A stretch of DNA of 64,000 nt from Parietichytrium sp. I65-24A (Eukaryota; Sar; Bigyra; Thraustochytrida; Thraustochytriidae). The notes under the pieces were generated by a model that had not been told where the DNA came from, searched no databases, and was given only the letters and a program-made list of their open reading frames with translations. The position numbers and the translations under genes were made by a program. The stretch is taken from assembly GCA_012862575.1 (NCBI GenBank), contig BLSF01000060.1, positions 205,136 to 269,135 of the forward strand. Reading direction: 5' to 3'. How positions within the stretch are numbered: the stretch's first letter is position 1; the number at the start of each line of letters is the position of its first letter. Positions 47,399 through 58,263 of this stretch are shown here, piece by piece.

Positions 47399-49708
47399 AT
47401 GGCGCAGCGGACTGTGACGTTGGTGGCGCTGGCTACACTGGCTGCGAGCGCGACAGGGTACAACGCGAGCAGAGCGTTGGAATCGTGCCAACCACTGTCG
47501 TGCACGTCGTCTTGGAATTCATGGGGCGAACGGGCTACACTGCCCTGCGATACCGCGTCCGGCCACCTACCATTGGCGGCTCTTCAGCTGCCGCTGGTGT
47601 TCCAGGGGAATTACGATCTGTGCATGACTTTTGATGATGCGCACTTTTGCAAAATTGAAATCCCTTTCCCTCCTGGAGTGCCTTTGCCGCTTTTTGATAG
47701 TCATCTCAAGCCGAAAGGTGCATTTCTACTGGGTGGATTCAGGCTTGATCAGTGCGTCTCGTCTAGCTGCGATCTTTCGAGCCTGAAACATAGCTTTGAC
47801 GAGCAAATCGAGGATCTGATTTCGTGGCTCGCTAAAACCTTCCCCTCCGTAATCACGCCGAAAGACGTTCAGCTGTACGAGCAACTTGCCAAATTGGTAA
47901 AAGTAACTTGTACCGACGGCACAGCCAAGGGCCTTGATGGCGTCGGGCTATTTGCTGTTGTAACTTTTTCCATTTTCCTTGCCCTGGCAGTAGTGTCAAC
48001 GTTGCTGGACGTCTACGCACCTCATTTTGTGGATCGCCATGAGAAGCTAAGGTGGTTTGCCATGAATAGGAACGGTGAGCGGCTCGTTGCTGCAATCCCT
48101 GGCGACTTTAATTGCCTCAACGGCATCCGCTTCCTGTCGATGTGTTGGGTAATCATGGGTCACACAATTTTGACCTACGCGCTTGGGATTCTCAATCCGA
48201 ACGCAGAAGCCAAAGTTCTTCGGAGCTTTGAGTTTGTCTTTGTGAGGGGCGCAGAGTATGCTGTGGACACCTTCTTTTTCATGTCGGGCTTCCTAGCCTC
48301 CTGGGGTATGCTACAACAGTTTCAGAGTAAACCGCTTACTCTAAAATCTTACCTTCTGCTACTTGTTGGGAGATACATCCGTCTCACTCCAACCTACCTC
48401 TTGGTCGTTCTCTTCTATTGGCGCGTCAATCCCGCCCTTGGATCGGGCCCAAACTGGAACGTCGTGATCGACCAGAGCTCAACTTGCAATGATACTTGGT
48501 ATTACAACTTTCTATACGTCAACAACTTGTTTCCATGGGGCAACGCAAGCGCCCTCCATTCTTGTGCTGGCTGGACGTGGTATCTCGCAAACGACTTTCA
48601 GTTTTTTCTACTTGCCCCTATACTCGTTCAACTGTTTTTAAATGGGCTGAAACGTTCTGGGAGACCTTTGCAGTTCGCTTTCAAGTACGGCCCCTGCGTC
48701 GTCCTTATCGCAACTCAGATTGCTGCCACGGCCGCCATCCTTGGTGAACTGGGAGACAACCCAACGACCAGCATGAAATATCAGGACAGGATTTACACGA
48801 AGCCGTGGTGCCGGATGACTCCATATATCGTCGGCGTGGGGCTTTCATTCTTTCATTTTGAGCGGGTCCGAGCATCCCAGAGCGAAGCTACACAGAGTCT
48901 CTTGCCAAGCAATGGTGAGCCTTCAGGCAAGTCGAGCTGGAAGCTGCTCCAAACTCCTCTCTTCCTCTCACATGTCGTTAGCGTCCTTTCGATTGGGACA
49001 ATGCTCGCAGCTATTTTTGCGTTCTATTGGCAATGGCGTTGCGTGGAGACAGAACACGAGTGCGATGTCTACATGGGACAATTTCTCTACGGATTTTTTC
49101 GCAGCCCGAACTGGAGCCGTGGCGGGGTTATCTTTTTTGACAGCATATTCTACCTGCTATGGACCCTTCCTCTCGCAACGTTTTGCTATATCCTTTTTTG
49201 CCACGACATGTATGACCTCCTACACATTAAATGGTTCCTGCAGCATCCGTCTTTTACACCCATGGCACGGCTCACCTACAACGCATACCTGGTTCATCTG
49301 CCGCTTATGATTGGCATTTATGGGCACTCCAAATACGTACAGAATTGGGAAGCTTTCAGAATAACCCTTGAGGTCGTGGGATTTATCTTCTTGGCGTACT
49401 TGACCTCCTTTGTGCTCTACCTGGTTGTTGAAAAGCCGATCATGAACATGACGTCCATTCTCTTCCGCTCTGTGCGCAAGGGCAGTTCCGTTCGGACAGG
49501 TCCAGGAACATCTGCTCTCGCCGATGACTCCGATGAAGACGACGACTTTGATGAAGGTAACACCGGTGCGCCTTCGCGACACAGGCTGCCACTCGATCGA
49601 CAATTCTCTAGCGTTAGCGACATTGATAGCGAAAGTCTTCACCTTACCTCCCCACCAGCGCAGAGGCACAGGCTAACTACCAGCGCCTCCAGCAACGAGG
49701 CTCCGTGA
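47399..49708 (+). CDS. NRF-6-type acyltransferase-3 family membrane protein
   Basis: A 769-residue protein. A signal peptide (MAQRTVTLVALATLAASATG) precedes a Cys-containing luminal domain of about 160 residues that includes LPLVFQGNYDLCMTFDDAHFC. This is the NRF (nose-resistant-to-fluoxetine) domain pattern. A first membrane helix lies at about 184-205 (FAVVTFSIFLALAVVST). From about 239, LNGIRFLSMCWVIMGH opens the acyltransferase-3 domain with its conserved histidine. About ten further membrane helices follow to about residue 690, with WYLANDFQFFLLAPILVQLF as a signature. A cytosolic acidic Ser/Asp-rich tail ends the protein. The family transfers acyl groups to lipids or sugars. In algae polysaccharide or lipid modification is possible; the substrate is unknown. 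Confidence 0.9.
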   Translation: MAQRTVTLVALATLAASATGYNASRALESCQPLSCTSSWNSWGERATLPCDTASGHLPLAALQLPLVFQGNYDLCMTFDDAHFCKIEIPFPPGVPLPLFDSHLKPKGAFLLGGFRLDQCVSSSCDLSSLKHSFDEQIEDLISWLAKTFPSVITPKDVQLYEQLAKLVKVTCTDGTAKGLDGVGLFAVVTFSIFLALAVVSTLLDVYAPHFVDRHEKLRWFAMNRNGERLVAAIPGDFNCLNGIRFLSMCWVIMGHTILTYALGILNPNAEAKVLRSFEFVFVRGAEYAVDTFFFMSGFLASWGMLQQFQSKPLTLKSYLLLLVGRYIRLTPTYLLVVLFYWRVNPALGSGPNWNVVIDQSSTCNDTWYYNFLYVNNLFPWGNASALHSCAGWTWYLANDFQFFLLAPILVQLFLNGLKRSGRPLQFAFKYGPCVVLIATQIAATAAILGELGDNPTTSMKYQDRIYTKPWCRMTPYIVGVGLSFFHFERVRASQSEATQSLLPSNGEPSGKSSWKLLQTPLFLSHVVSVLSIGTMLAAIFAFYWQWRCVETEHECDVYMGQFLYGFFRSPNWSRGGVIFFDSIFYLLWTLPLATFCYILFCHDMYDLLHIKWFLQHPSFTPMARLTYNAYLVHLPLMIGIYGHSKYVQNWEAFRITLEVVGFIFLAYLTSFVLYLVVEKPIMNMTSILFRSVRKGSSVRTGPGTSALADDSDEDDDFDEGNTGAPSRHRLPLDRQFSSVSDIDSESLHLTSPPAQRHRLTTSASSNEAP

Positions 49709-49792
49709 AGTTTGTTGTGATAATGTTGCAGGGATCACAATTCATCTCGTAGGCAATCCTTTGGTCTTGATCATTTCCTTTTTTTTAACATC

Positions 49793-50713
49793 TCAAAGTT
49801 CACACATCGGCTCCGGCTCCCGCTTCGTCGCAGGGACAGGAATCTGGGAGTCTTCTCTCTTTACACCGGGCTCCTTGTACTCTTCTTTCACGAGACCTGG
49901 CTCGTCTTTGACGAAGTCTACCTGGATGCCTGCTCGCTGCAGGATGCTCCGCCACGGCGCAGATCCGGACAGCAAGTAACTCCCACGCAATGCCCAAACA
50001 AATCTCATTGGCTTCTGTCCGTCATCAAAGCTTATCAAACGAAGAGCCCCACAGCACACATAAGGCTCTCCAGGGCTCCTACACATCAATATCACGTTCG
50101 TGCCTTCATCGAGCAGTCGCCGGATTACGGGGGTTTCGACATGCTGCTTGGGCTGAGCAAACCAGGTCATCTGCCAGCACCCTTGCTCATCCTTCCAAAA
50201 GAGGTTGGAATACGCGGGCTTGCGCTCTCCCTCAAATGGCTCCACGTTTACAAAGAGCACCACGGCGTTTCGAAAAGGCTGAATCCCGCTGTACTTTGAA
50301 AACCTCGGCCGAACTACTCCGGCCGCGTTCATGGCGGCTTCCTTCATGGAGTTGGACCCCTCAGGGGGCAGCAGCACCTTTCCGACCCACGTCTTCGTCA
50401 GATCATCCACCCTCGCGTCTACCTCTTTGCTTGAGCCTCCTTTCACGTTGCTCGCAGGCACGTAGATGGCCCATTCGGCCCCGCCTTCAACCTTGATCTC
50501 CTTTTTCACCCGCGCCTCCGCCAGGTGTTCTGCCTCCACCTTCACCTCCTCCTCCTTCACTTCCACCTTCACTTGTACTTGAGTTGTCGAGGTTTCTGTA
50601 TCCTTCCCAGCCTCCTCCTTGTCGCGCTTTGCGACAACATGTCTTCCAATTCTCGCGCTTCTTCGCAGCCCAGCGTCTCCGAGTGCCGCGCCAACGCGCT
50701 TCCTGCCAGGCAT
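49793..50713 (-). CDS. Single-domain protein (DUF3427-like, tentative) flanked by SUMO-consensus motifs
   Basis: A 306-residue protein from the ATG at 50711-50713. A basic N-terminus (GRKRVGAALGDAGLRRSARIGR) precedes a Val/Lys/Glu tract. The central part (about 120-245) is globular: GIQPFRNAVVLFVNVEPFEG, then YSNLFWKDEQGCWQMTWFAQ, NVILMCRSPGEPYVCCGAL and MRFVWALRGSYLLSG. This order (W..FAQ, a long gap, R....YV.CG.L, then F.W.L) resembles the C-terminal DUF3427 domain of some bacterial helicases, but the match is by eye and weak. Eight psi-K-x-E motifs surround the domain (VKVE, VKEE, VKVE, VKKE, IKVE before; VKDE, VKEE, VKRE after). A chromatin or nuclear role is inference. Confidence 0.6.
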   Translation of the reverse strand: MPGRKRVGAALGDAGLRRSARIGRHVVAKRDKEEAGKDTETSTTQVQVKVEVKEEEVKVEAEHLAEARVKKEIKVEGGAEWAIYVPASNVKGGSSKEVDARVDDLTKTWVGKVLLPPEGSNSMKEAAMNAAGVVRPRFSKYSGIQPFRNAVVLFVNVEPFEGERKPAYSNLFWKDEQGCWQMTWFAQPKQHVETPVIRRLLDEGTNVILMCRSPGEPYVCCGALRLISFDDGQKPMRFVWALRGSYLLSGSAPWRSILQRAGIQVDFVKDEPGLVKEEYKEPGVKREDSQIPVPATKREPEPMCEL

Positions 50714-53294
50714 GCCGCTCACGCGTCACACGCTGTCACTCGATGTCCACGATGCCACACCTTCAGCCCTTTCCTTCTGCACGTTGTGCTCGGTCTACGC
50801 GCGCAATGTCCGTGCTTTCCGTGCTGTCTAGCCTTGCTTTCGAGATCTGAAAGTAACGATCGCGTACTCCACCAGGGTCCTCGTATGTTCCCGTATGTTC
50901 CCGTATCGTATGCCCTCGTCGCGGGTCAGCGTGTGTTTCGTTCCCCAATGTTCTAAAAGTAGGATTTTTATATTCGTGTTTAAGACTATGTGGAGACGTG
51001 AATCAGTCGTTTGCGTTCTCCAGACGAAGAGATTTCGATATTAAGCTGCAGCGCCACCATAATTATAGATTGTAGTAGCTGTTGTTGCGTGATGGAGGGG
51101 TTTGAGATTAACATGGCGAAGATTTGTCTTGGAGTGGAGGAGGAAAGTCATGTCACTTTGGTCGAAAGTGAAGAGGTGGTGGCGTCGCGGAAAGAAGCGA
51201 TGGTGTAGTGCGCCGAAAGCGCGTATACCTCACACAAGCCCGATTGGATTGGACAGGCGCGACCCAGAAGCTCTGCGGCTTTGTAACAATTCGGGTGAAG
51301 TGGCGGAAAAGTACTGGCGGATACCTGGGATCTGGAGTCTGAAGTCTAGAGTCTGGAGTCTGGAAGCGGTGGCAAGGAAGAATGGGGATGGCAGCCCGCG
51401 GCGTGGCGATGGCAGCGGCAGTGTGGCTGTTACTGGCGATGACGGCATCTGCTATGGCCTTGGTGGCGATGTCGGCCATGTGCAGGAAGGACTCTTCGCG
51501 CGAGAAGCACGGCAGGAGACTTGCCAGGGCACGCGACGGAAATGTCGCGAGCATAATGGGCCGGTAAATATTGCGTGTGATGTGCCTTCCCTTCGCCACT
51601 TGATTCTTAGAGACCGAATCAAGAGGCGAGAGTTTAGAGATCAAAGCAAGCGCGCATTTGCGGTGGCGTCTCTCTTATTTATATCTTTTACAGATTTCAA
51701 AACACTTTATTACCTCAAGGTGAGTTTCAGTACTGTACAGCTGTAGAAAGTTGACAATCCACCTCCTCTTGCAGTTTGTTCTTTCTTTTTTATTGGTTTG
51801 ACCCTCCCCAAAAGCAGCTCATCGACGAAATGAAAGTCCGTCTCCGATCAACGAGAACTTTGCGCGCACAAGTACAAATCAAGTTGTAAGTCAAACGTCC
51901 TCCCATTCAGCCTTGCTCCAACAGCCCTGACTCAAAGCGAACAACGGAATTGTCGCATTGCACGGCAGAAGCGACACATTTCTCAAAACATTTCATCCTT
52001 CCATTGCAAAATGACGGCCAATTTTGTGGTTGACACTGAGTACGCATCTTGTATGATAAACGATGCTCAAGAGCCTATGCTCTTGTCTTGCCCAATCTTG
52101 TCCAACCCACTATATGACAGGGCACCCTTCGCTCCCTCTGTGTAAAATACAAATGGCACATTTACAGTCCATCCAGCTACTTTGCACACAAAGTTTCCTC
52201 CTATTTGTGACTAATTGTGCCAAGGTGACGGTTTCAGTGAAAGCGAATTTGAACGCTGTGACAGTGAGTAGCAGTGACCCCCGATGCTGTCCGCACTTCC
52301 TTTCACCCCCCCATGTCTCCCGACCGGTGCCTGTTGCCATTCATGCAGTTCCAGCGGAAGCGAATGATAGTTAGCAACGATAGCCCTGTCATATCATGTA
52401 GCTCAAAGGTGCAAGCTCTACTCAGATCACGCTTCGTCCAACGGACTCAAACGGAGAGGGCGCAGGATATGCCTCCTTCTGGAGAGTATTCAGTTCAAAG
52501 TGACTCTAATCCTTCAAGTCAATCGTCTGTTTTGTTTTCTTGCATTTATTCCAACCTTTGCATTCCCACTCCGAACTTGGTCAAACCAAGCCTGCGTACA
52601 AATCTCCAAACCGACCCCCTCTCTGGTCACTCCCAAATTGACGTATCGGTAAGTGTACTTGACGTTTGAGTTGTTTGAGAAGGTCACCATTCCTCGTCCC
52701 CACACTAGGCAGGAATTACAGCTAACTTACTCGCTGTGATTCGTTTCAGCTGATTCCTCGTGTGAATCGTTATTTCGGGGGTCAATTTACGCCTAAGCGA
52801 GAGAATGAGTATCACCGTCCTGGCCTTGTTTAGCTACAGCTCAAGTAGAGAGTTAAAGATAGGAACGATTAGAGTACTACACATCTCCCTATTGATACAC
52901 TACTGGCACACGTATGTTTGCCAAATTTCAGGGAATACTGCTTGAGTACCGCAGACCCCTAGTGGCATAATACATGTGTAGATACGCTCGTAAGCGTGCA
53001 TACGATAGGCAAATAGGCTCTATATAATTGGTACCGGTAGGGTAGTTGTATTCAAGTTCGAAGCTTCCAAGCCGCAAAGGCAAGAATGCGTTGATTTGAA
53101 GAGCCTGAGAGCCTGAGACTGAGACTGGGCAGAATCCGATCGGCGCTGGCGTTGGGAGAGCTCGTGTTTGATTTTGGGGTGAGACTTTCTTGGAGCGTGC
53201 GCGGATTGCGCGGGGCTGATCAGCGAAATTGAATCATCAAGTGCGGATACCGGAGGTTCTATAATCAAGAAAGAGGCGGTTTGCTCGAATCGAG
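50714..53294. other. Long intergenic region
   Basis: A 2.6-kb spacer. Overlapping frames at 51102-51746 on both strands owe their length to CTGGAGTCTGAAGTCTAGAG-type direct repeats near 51331-51365. GGTACCGGTAG occurs at 53030-53040. The last 150 bases resemble the region just upstream of the second GT77-like gene (TGAGCGTGCGCGGAT-like block), so the duplicated promoter begins here. Confidence 0.5.
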
Positions 53295-54908
53295 ATGATG
53301 TGCAATTTGGCACTGGGCTTCATGGTATTGGCAGCGCTGACGGTGCTGTCTAACATGTCGTCCTTGTATAAGATGGGGGCGAAATTTCGGGAGGATCTCG
53401 TCTCCTCAAAGAGTGAATTGCAAGGAGTAAGTCTTTCTGAAATCGTGAACGTGCCTGTGCCAACATGGACTTCGGATCAAGATAGCGAGCGCGTCATAGA
53501 GCAGATAAATACTGAGATCGCATCTTCTGCGGTCACCCCATTCTATGATGAGGTGGGAGAAGAAGAAGGACTCGAGCCTTGCATGTACAACCCGTTCGCT
53601 CCGGGCTGCGAAATTGTGGCCTATCCTCCAGAGCCACTCTCAGTTGAGGATATCAAGCTTTGCGATCCAAGGCAACACACCCATCTCCCAAGAGGCGATA
53701 AAGAGTACACTTGTAGCGAAGACCCTACTTGCATCAAATGCAGGCGCGGCTTTCAATTCGCGTCAGATGTCATCTCAGCATTTAGATTATCAGATTTACA
53801 ACAAGAACGCGCGGAGATGTTCAGGTCGAGGTTCACTAGAGTGCTTCCCGATGGGGAGATTGTGCGTCAACCAGTAGTCGCTGTGGCAATAAACTATGGC
53901 CAGCTCTATCTTTTGCTTAATTTTGTGTGCTCCTGTGAGGCAATCGGCCTCAAACCTCGCCAATTTCTATACATTGTCGCTACGGACAAAAAAGCCGAAA
54001 AATACCTCGTTGAACATGGTTTCATTGTGGAGCCTTTGAAGTGGCTAAGCAGATCTGGGCATGAAGGTGGTATCAGCTCGAGATATGTCGGATTGGCCAA
54101 CGTCGGACCTCACAACATCATCAATTCAATGCTCATAGCAGGCGTGGAGGGTCTGCTGAAAGAGGGATATCCCGTCTTGCTCATGGATGTTGACGTCGTA
54201 TGGCTGAAGAATCCATTCAAGATGCTCAAACGTGCGAGCGAAGGCAAAGATATCGTGGGGAGCTATTCTCCCCGCAACGACGCGTAAGTGTGATGCTCAT
54301 TCATATCATGTTTTTTATCAGACAAAAGGTGAAGCTTACGTCGAAATGTATGTACCATTCGCATTTGCAGGTTCGGACATGTAAACAGTGGAGCGATTTA
54401 CTTTCTACCAACGGAAAAGACAAAAGTCTTTGTGGGAACGCTTGTGAACCTATGTACCATCAAAGTCAAGAGTGATCAAGTCATGTTTAACTCCTTGATT
54501 CGCTATTACAAACTCCGACAGCTGGTGCTGTCAATTCTGCCTCACTCCATTTTTTACACTGTTTGGTCTTCTCACCCGAAGCCGATTCACTCTTATTTTG
54601 CCCACATGGTGGGAGAACATAAAGCCCAGCGGTTCATGATTAATGGACTGTGGATGTTCAACTCAACGTGTTCTTCATTCGACCCTGAGCTACACAACCA
54701 TACAGAAAGCCTTGGTCTGTTCGATATGAAAGTACTTGTCAAGGCGCCAAAGCCAGATAAGGAGGAAGCGAAAGGGGAAGCAAAAAAAGAAGCGCAAAGG
54801 GAAGCAAAAAAAGAAGCGAAAAGTGAAGCAAAAAAAGAAGCGAAAAGGGAAGCAAAAAAAGAAGCGAAAAGGGAAGCAAAAAGGGAAGCACCTTCAAATC
54901 ACGTGTGA
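53295..54908 (+). CDS. GT77-like glycosyltransferase, copy A, two exons
   Basis: Exons 53295-54283 and 54371-54908 give 508 residues. The N-terminus MMCNLALGFMVLAALTVLS is a signal anchor, implying a type II Golgi protein. The luminal domain contains VVAVAINYGQLYLLLNFVC, QFLYIVATDKKAEKYLVEHG, then YPVLLMDVDVVWLKNPF with the DxD motif. After the intron come FGHVNSGAIYFLPT and INGLWMFNSTC. This is the nucleotide-diphospho-sugar transferase fold of GT77, a family that in plants adds arabinose or galactose to cell-wall proteins. The last 45 residues are a Lys/Glu/Ala repeat tail missing from copy B. Its paralogue lies 3.4 kb downstream and is nearly identical over the catalytic core. Confidence 0.88.
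54284..54370 (+). other. Intron in GT77-like copy A
   Basis: GTAAGTGTG donor at 54284 and TTTGCAG acceptor ending 54370, 87 bp. Without splicing, the GCG codon is followed at once by TAA. Splicing gives NDAFGHVNSG, in line with the family. Confidence 0.92.
54765..54890 (+). repeat. Lys/Glu/Ala-coding minisatellite at the C-terminus of copy A
   Basis: GAAGCRAAAARR-type 12-bp units in about ten copies, arranged as alternating 24-bp pairs. It encodes EAKKEAKREAK-type residues, likely a charged helix. Confidence 0.93.
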
Positions 54909-55054
54909 ATGCAATTCTCGAGCTGATCTTGTGTGTGCCACGTGTGAAAGCATGATGTTGTGTTTCCCGAGCCCTTTGTGATGTCCCTGTGCAGTGGGAC
55001 TTTGCATCTTGTGCATTATGTTGTAGTCCAAACTCCGCAGATAACACAAGTTTT

Positions 55055-56033
55055 TTATATAGAAGCCACCTTCTGTTTCCCTTTCCCAGCTACGGGGCGC
55101 AAGCCAAAACTGCAGGAATCGTGCACGCCCGCGAGCCGGAGGGCCTTGAGCGCTGGGTACTTGTTGAAATATTCCAGTCTAGCTTGGAACTTTCTCGGCA
55201 TTTTCTTCAGAAGCGCCTCAGCATCATCGCTTCGAGAAAGCTTTTTTGGTCGGCCAGGAGCAAGCTCTTGTGCGATACCCCTCCAGTAATCTATAGGTAC
55301 TATGGGTTTCAGCACTCGCTGTTTTTTTTTTCTTTGTATATGTAAAGGAGTTCCTCCGCCAGCTCCCAAACGAAGTTCTTGAGCGGCTCGACTTTATTCG
55401 GCTCGTTGCGCAGCGTCTGAGCCTTCTCGATGGTGAATATCTGACGCTTGTCACGATAGTGGTAGATCATACGGTGTGCCACAAAAGAATTACTTGCCAA
55501 ACGCTTGAAGGCCCGGAGTACCACTCTCTGATCAAAGTCGACGGGCGAGTTTGCTGAGCCGGACAAGTTCTGCACGTATTGTGTCGGGTCTTCTATGCTA
55601 CTTTTCATCGTGTTGTAGACGGTCTGCACATATGCCGTAAACCTTTTGATGGGGGAGAGGGGGTCGTTAGCTTTGACATGAATTGCAACCGCTCTCCACA
55701 GCTTTAAGTGCGATTTCAATATTGGAATCGACTCCCTGAAAGCATCTGGGATCTTCGGGACAGCCGTGCTCGGTTCCAGCGAGTTGTGGGCCCAATCCAT
55801 TAGTGGCCTGTACAGGTCAGGTCAATGGCGTAAATGTAGTTGTCTCGGACGGTCTCGTTGACTTTCACAAAGCAACAATACTTGATTGTTTGCTTGTCAG
55901 CTACAACCAAAATACAGTTCAGACGGGTAACCGCTGCTTGATGCAATATCTGCCCGCGCCAAGCCCAAGGCACAGCCTCGCACCAGGTGTCCAAAACTAG
56001 TAAATTTACTAATTTCGGGCCATAGTAGATCAT
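55055..56033 (-). pseudogene. Broken gene with two frame disruptions between the GT77 copies
   Basis: Three open segments follow each other on the minus strand: 56033-55800 (77 residues), 55800-55309 (163 residues), and a frame running to 55055 (about 85 residues past the A run). The first junction coincides with a tandem 5-bp duplication AGGTCAGGTC at 55814-55823. Counting it as a single copy would put the first two segments in one frame. The second junction is a 10-base T run at 55322-55331 on the plus strand. Composition of all three parts is protein-like (FVKVNETVRDNYIYAIDL, AFKRLASNSFVAHRMIYHYR, KKMPRKFQARLEYFNKYPAL). No family is recognised. Either a decayed gene or, for the homopolymer only, a sequencing error. 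Confidence 0.55.
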
Positions 56034-56687
56034 AGTAGCGAGCTACCAAGCTCTTGAAGACCACGATCATTAACATCCAGCTACCCAGCTATGATAGTAG
56101 CTAGCTAGCTATTAGAGTCTGTTTATAGGGATAGAAGTACATACAGAAGACGTTCCTACCTCAGTACGTAGAGTGGCAACTTTGAGCAACTTAGACTTAA
56201 CGGTACCACTGTTGGTGAAACTTAGAGTCGACTCGGACAATGCCGAATGTGCAGTGAGTGATCATGATGTCCATGGATGTGCAGTGCAGCACAGTGCAGC
56301 ACAGTGCGATCGAGACAAGAGATAACAAGAGCCAATTCGAAACAGAGAGGAACGAGAAGAACGAGAAGAGAGGAGAAGACAGAAGGAGAAGAGGCGAGGG
56401 CAAAGGATGCGAGTTCGTTGAGAGGAGCGTTGTGTCTGCATTCCGTGTAGCTGCCAGTTGTCCCTGCGTTCAGGCATAGAGAGCCAGGCATCCTAAAAGA
56501 TCGTGGAAGCAAAAGAGCGTGCCAGCGCGCGGGGAAAGATCTGGTTGGGATTGGCGGTGGGAGATCTCGGGTGTGGTACTGAGAGGAGACGTTTTGAGCG
56601 TGCGCGGATCGCGCGGGGTTGAACGGTGGGTGCGAATACACGCGGTTCTGTAGTCGGGAGGGAGGCGGATTGATCACGCCTATCAAA
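56034..56687. other. Upstream region of GT77-like copy B
   Basis: GTGCAGCACAGTGCAGCACAGT direct repeats lie near 56278-56306 (a 10-bp unit), and a purine-rich stretch follows to about 56410. The 130 bases before the start resemble those before copy A, so the duplication included promoter sequence. Confidence 0.55.
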
Positions 56688-58263
56688 ATGCGACGCAACT
56701 TGTTGCTGGCCTTTTCGGCATTGGCAGCGCTGATGGTGCTGTCTATTCTTTCGTCCCTGTATGAAACGGGTTCAAATTCGAGCGCAAATCTCTTCCCTGT
56801 GGGCTCAACACCCATAAAAGGTGAACTGCGTGGCGAGGGGTCCGAAGTCAATGGCGAAGAGCTTTCTAATAAAGCGCCAATAGAGCGCGAAGTCTCAGAG
56901 AGTGAACTGCGAGGAACTAGTCCTCCTGAAGTCGTGAACGAGCCTGTGACGACACGAACTTCGGATGAAAGTAGCGCGAGCGTCATAGAGCAGATAAATA
57001 CTGAGACCGCATCTTCTGCGGTCACCCCATTCTATGATGAGGTGGGAGAAGAAGAAGGACTCGAGCCTTGCATGTACAACCCGTTCGCTCCGGGCTGTGA
57101 AATTGTGGCCTATCCTTCAAAGCCACTTTCCGTGAAGGATGTCAAACTTTGCGATCCGAAACAGCACGCCCATCTCCCAAATGGCCACATAGAGTACACT
57201 TGTAGTGAAGACCCTACCTGCATCAAATGCAGGCGCAGCTTTCAATTCGCGTCAGATGTCATCTCAGCATTTAGATTATCAGATTTGCAACGAGAACGCG
57301 CGAAATTGTTTCAGTCGAGATTCACCAGAGTAGGGCCCGATGGGGAGATTGTGCGTCAACCGGTAGTCGCTGTGGCAATAAACTATGGCCAGCTCTATCT
57401 TTTGCTTAATTTTGTGTGCTCCTGTGAGGCAATCGGCCTCAAACCTCGCCAATTTCTATACATTGTCGCTACGGACAAAAAAGCCGAAAAATACCTCGTT
57501 GAACATGGTTTCATTGTGGAGCCTTTGAAGTGGCTAAGCAGATCTGGGCATGAAGGTGGTATCAGCTCGAGATATGTCGGATTGGCCAACGTCGGACCTC
57601 ACAACATCATCAATTCAATGCTCATAGCAGGCGTGGAGGGTCTGCTGAAAGAGGGATATCCCGTCTTGCTCATGGATGTTGACGTCGTATGGCTGAAGAA
57701 TCCATTCAAGATGCTCAAACGTGCGAGCGAAGGCAAAGATATTGTGGGGAGCTATTCTCCCCGCGACGACGCGTAAGTGTGATGCTCATTCATATCGTTT
57801 TTTTTTTTTTCTTGGCGAAAGGTAAAGCTTACGGCGACATGCATTGTTTTGTGATATTCGCAATTTCAGTTATGGACATGTAAACGGCGGAGCGATTTAC
57901 TTTCTACCAACGGAAAAGACAAAAGTCTTTGTGGGAACGCTTGTGAACCTATGTACCATCAAAAGCCAGAGTGACCAGGTTTTGTTCAACTCGTTGATTC
58001 GCTATTATAAACTCCGACAGCTGGTGCTGTCAATTCTGCCTCACTCCATCTTTTACACTGTTTGGTCTTCTCACCCGAAGCCGATTCACTCTTATTTTGC
58101 CCATATGGTGGGACTACATAAAGCCCAGCGGTTTATGATCAATGGACTGTGGATGTTCAACTCTACGTGTGCTTCGTTCGACCCTGAGCTACATAAGAAT
58201 GCAGAAAACCTTGGTCTGTTCGATATGAAAGTACTTGACAAGCCGCCAAAGGTAAAAACGTAG
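56688..58263 (+). CDS. GT77-like glycosyltransferase, copy B, two exons
   Basis: Exons 56688-57772 and 57870-58263 give 492 residues. MRRNLLLAFSALAALMVLS is the signal anchor. The stem region is longer than in copy A by about 30 residues and diverged (ELRGEGSEVNGEELSNKAP), whereas the catalytic core with LLMDVDVVWLKNPF is identical. The second exon begins with YGHVNGGAIYFLPT. It ends DKPPKVKT, with no Lys/Glu/Ala tail. The start is the ATG at 56688; the longer open frame upstream has no ATG. Same proposed role as copy A: a Golgi glycosyltransferase acting on secreted or wall glycoproteins or polysaccharides. Divergent stems with a shared core suggest different location or partners. Confidence 0.88.
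57773..57869 (+). other. Intron in GT77-like copy B
   Basis: GTAAGTGTG donor and CAATTTCAG acceptor, 97 bp, same position and phase as in copy A. The first 23 bases are identical to the copy A intron, then the sequences diverge. Confidence 0.92.

Noticed and set aside
51382-51567. A 61-residue frame starting with a hydrophobic stretch
   Set aside because: GGCGATGGC repeats create the Ala/Met run; three frames are open here.
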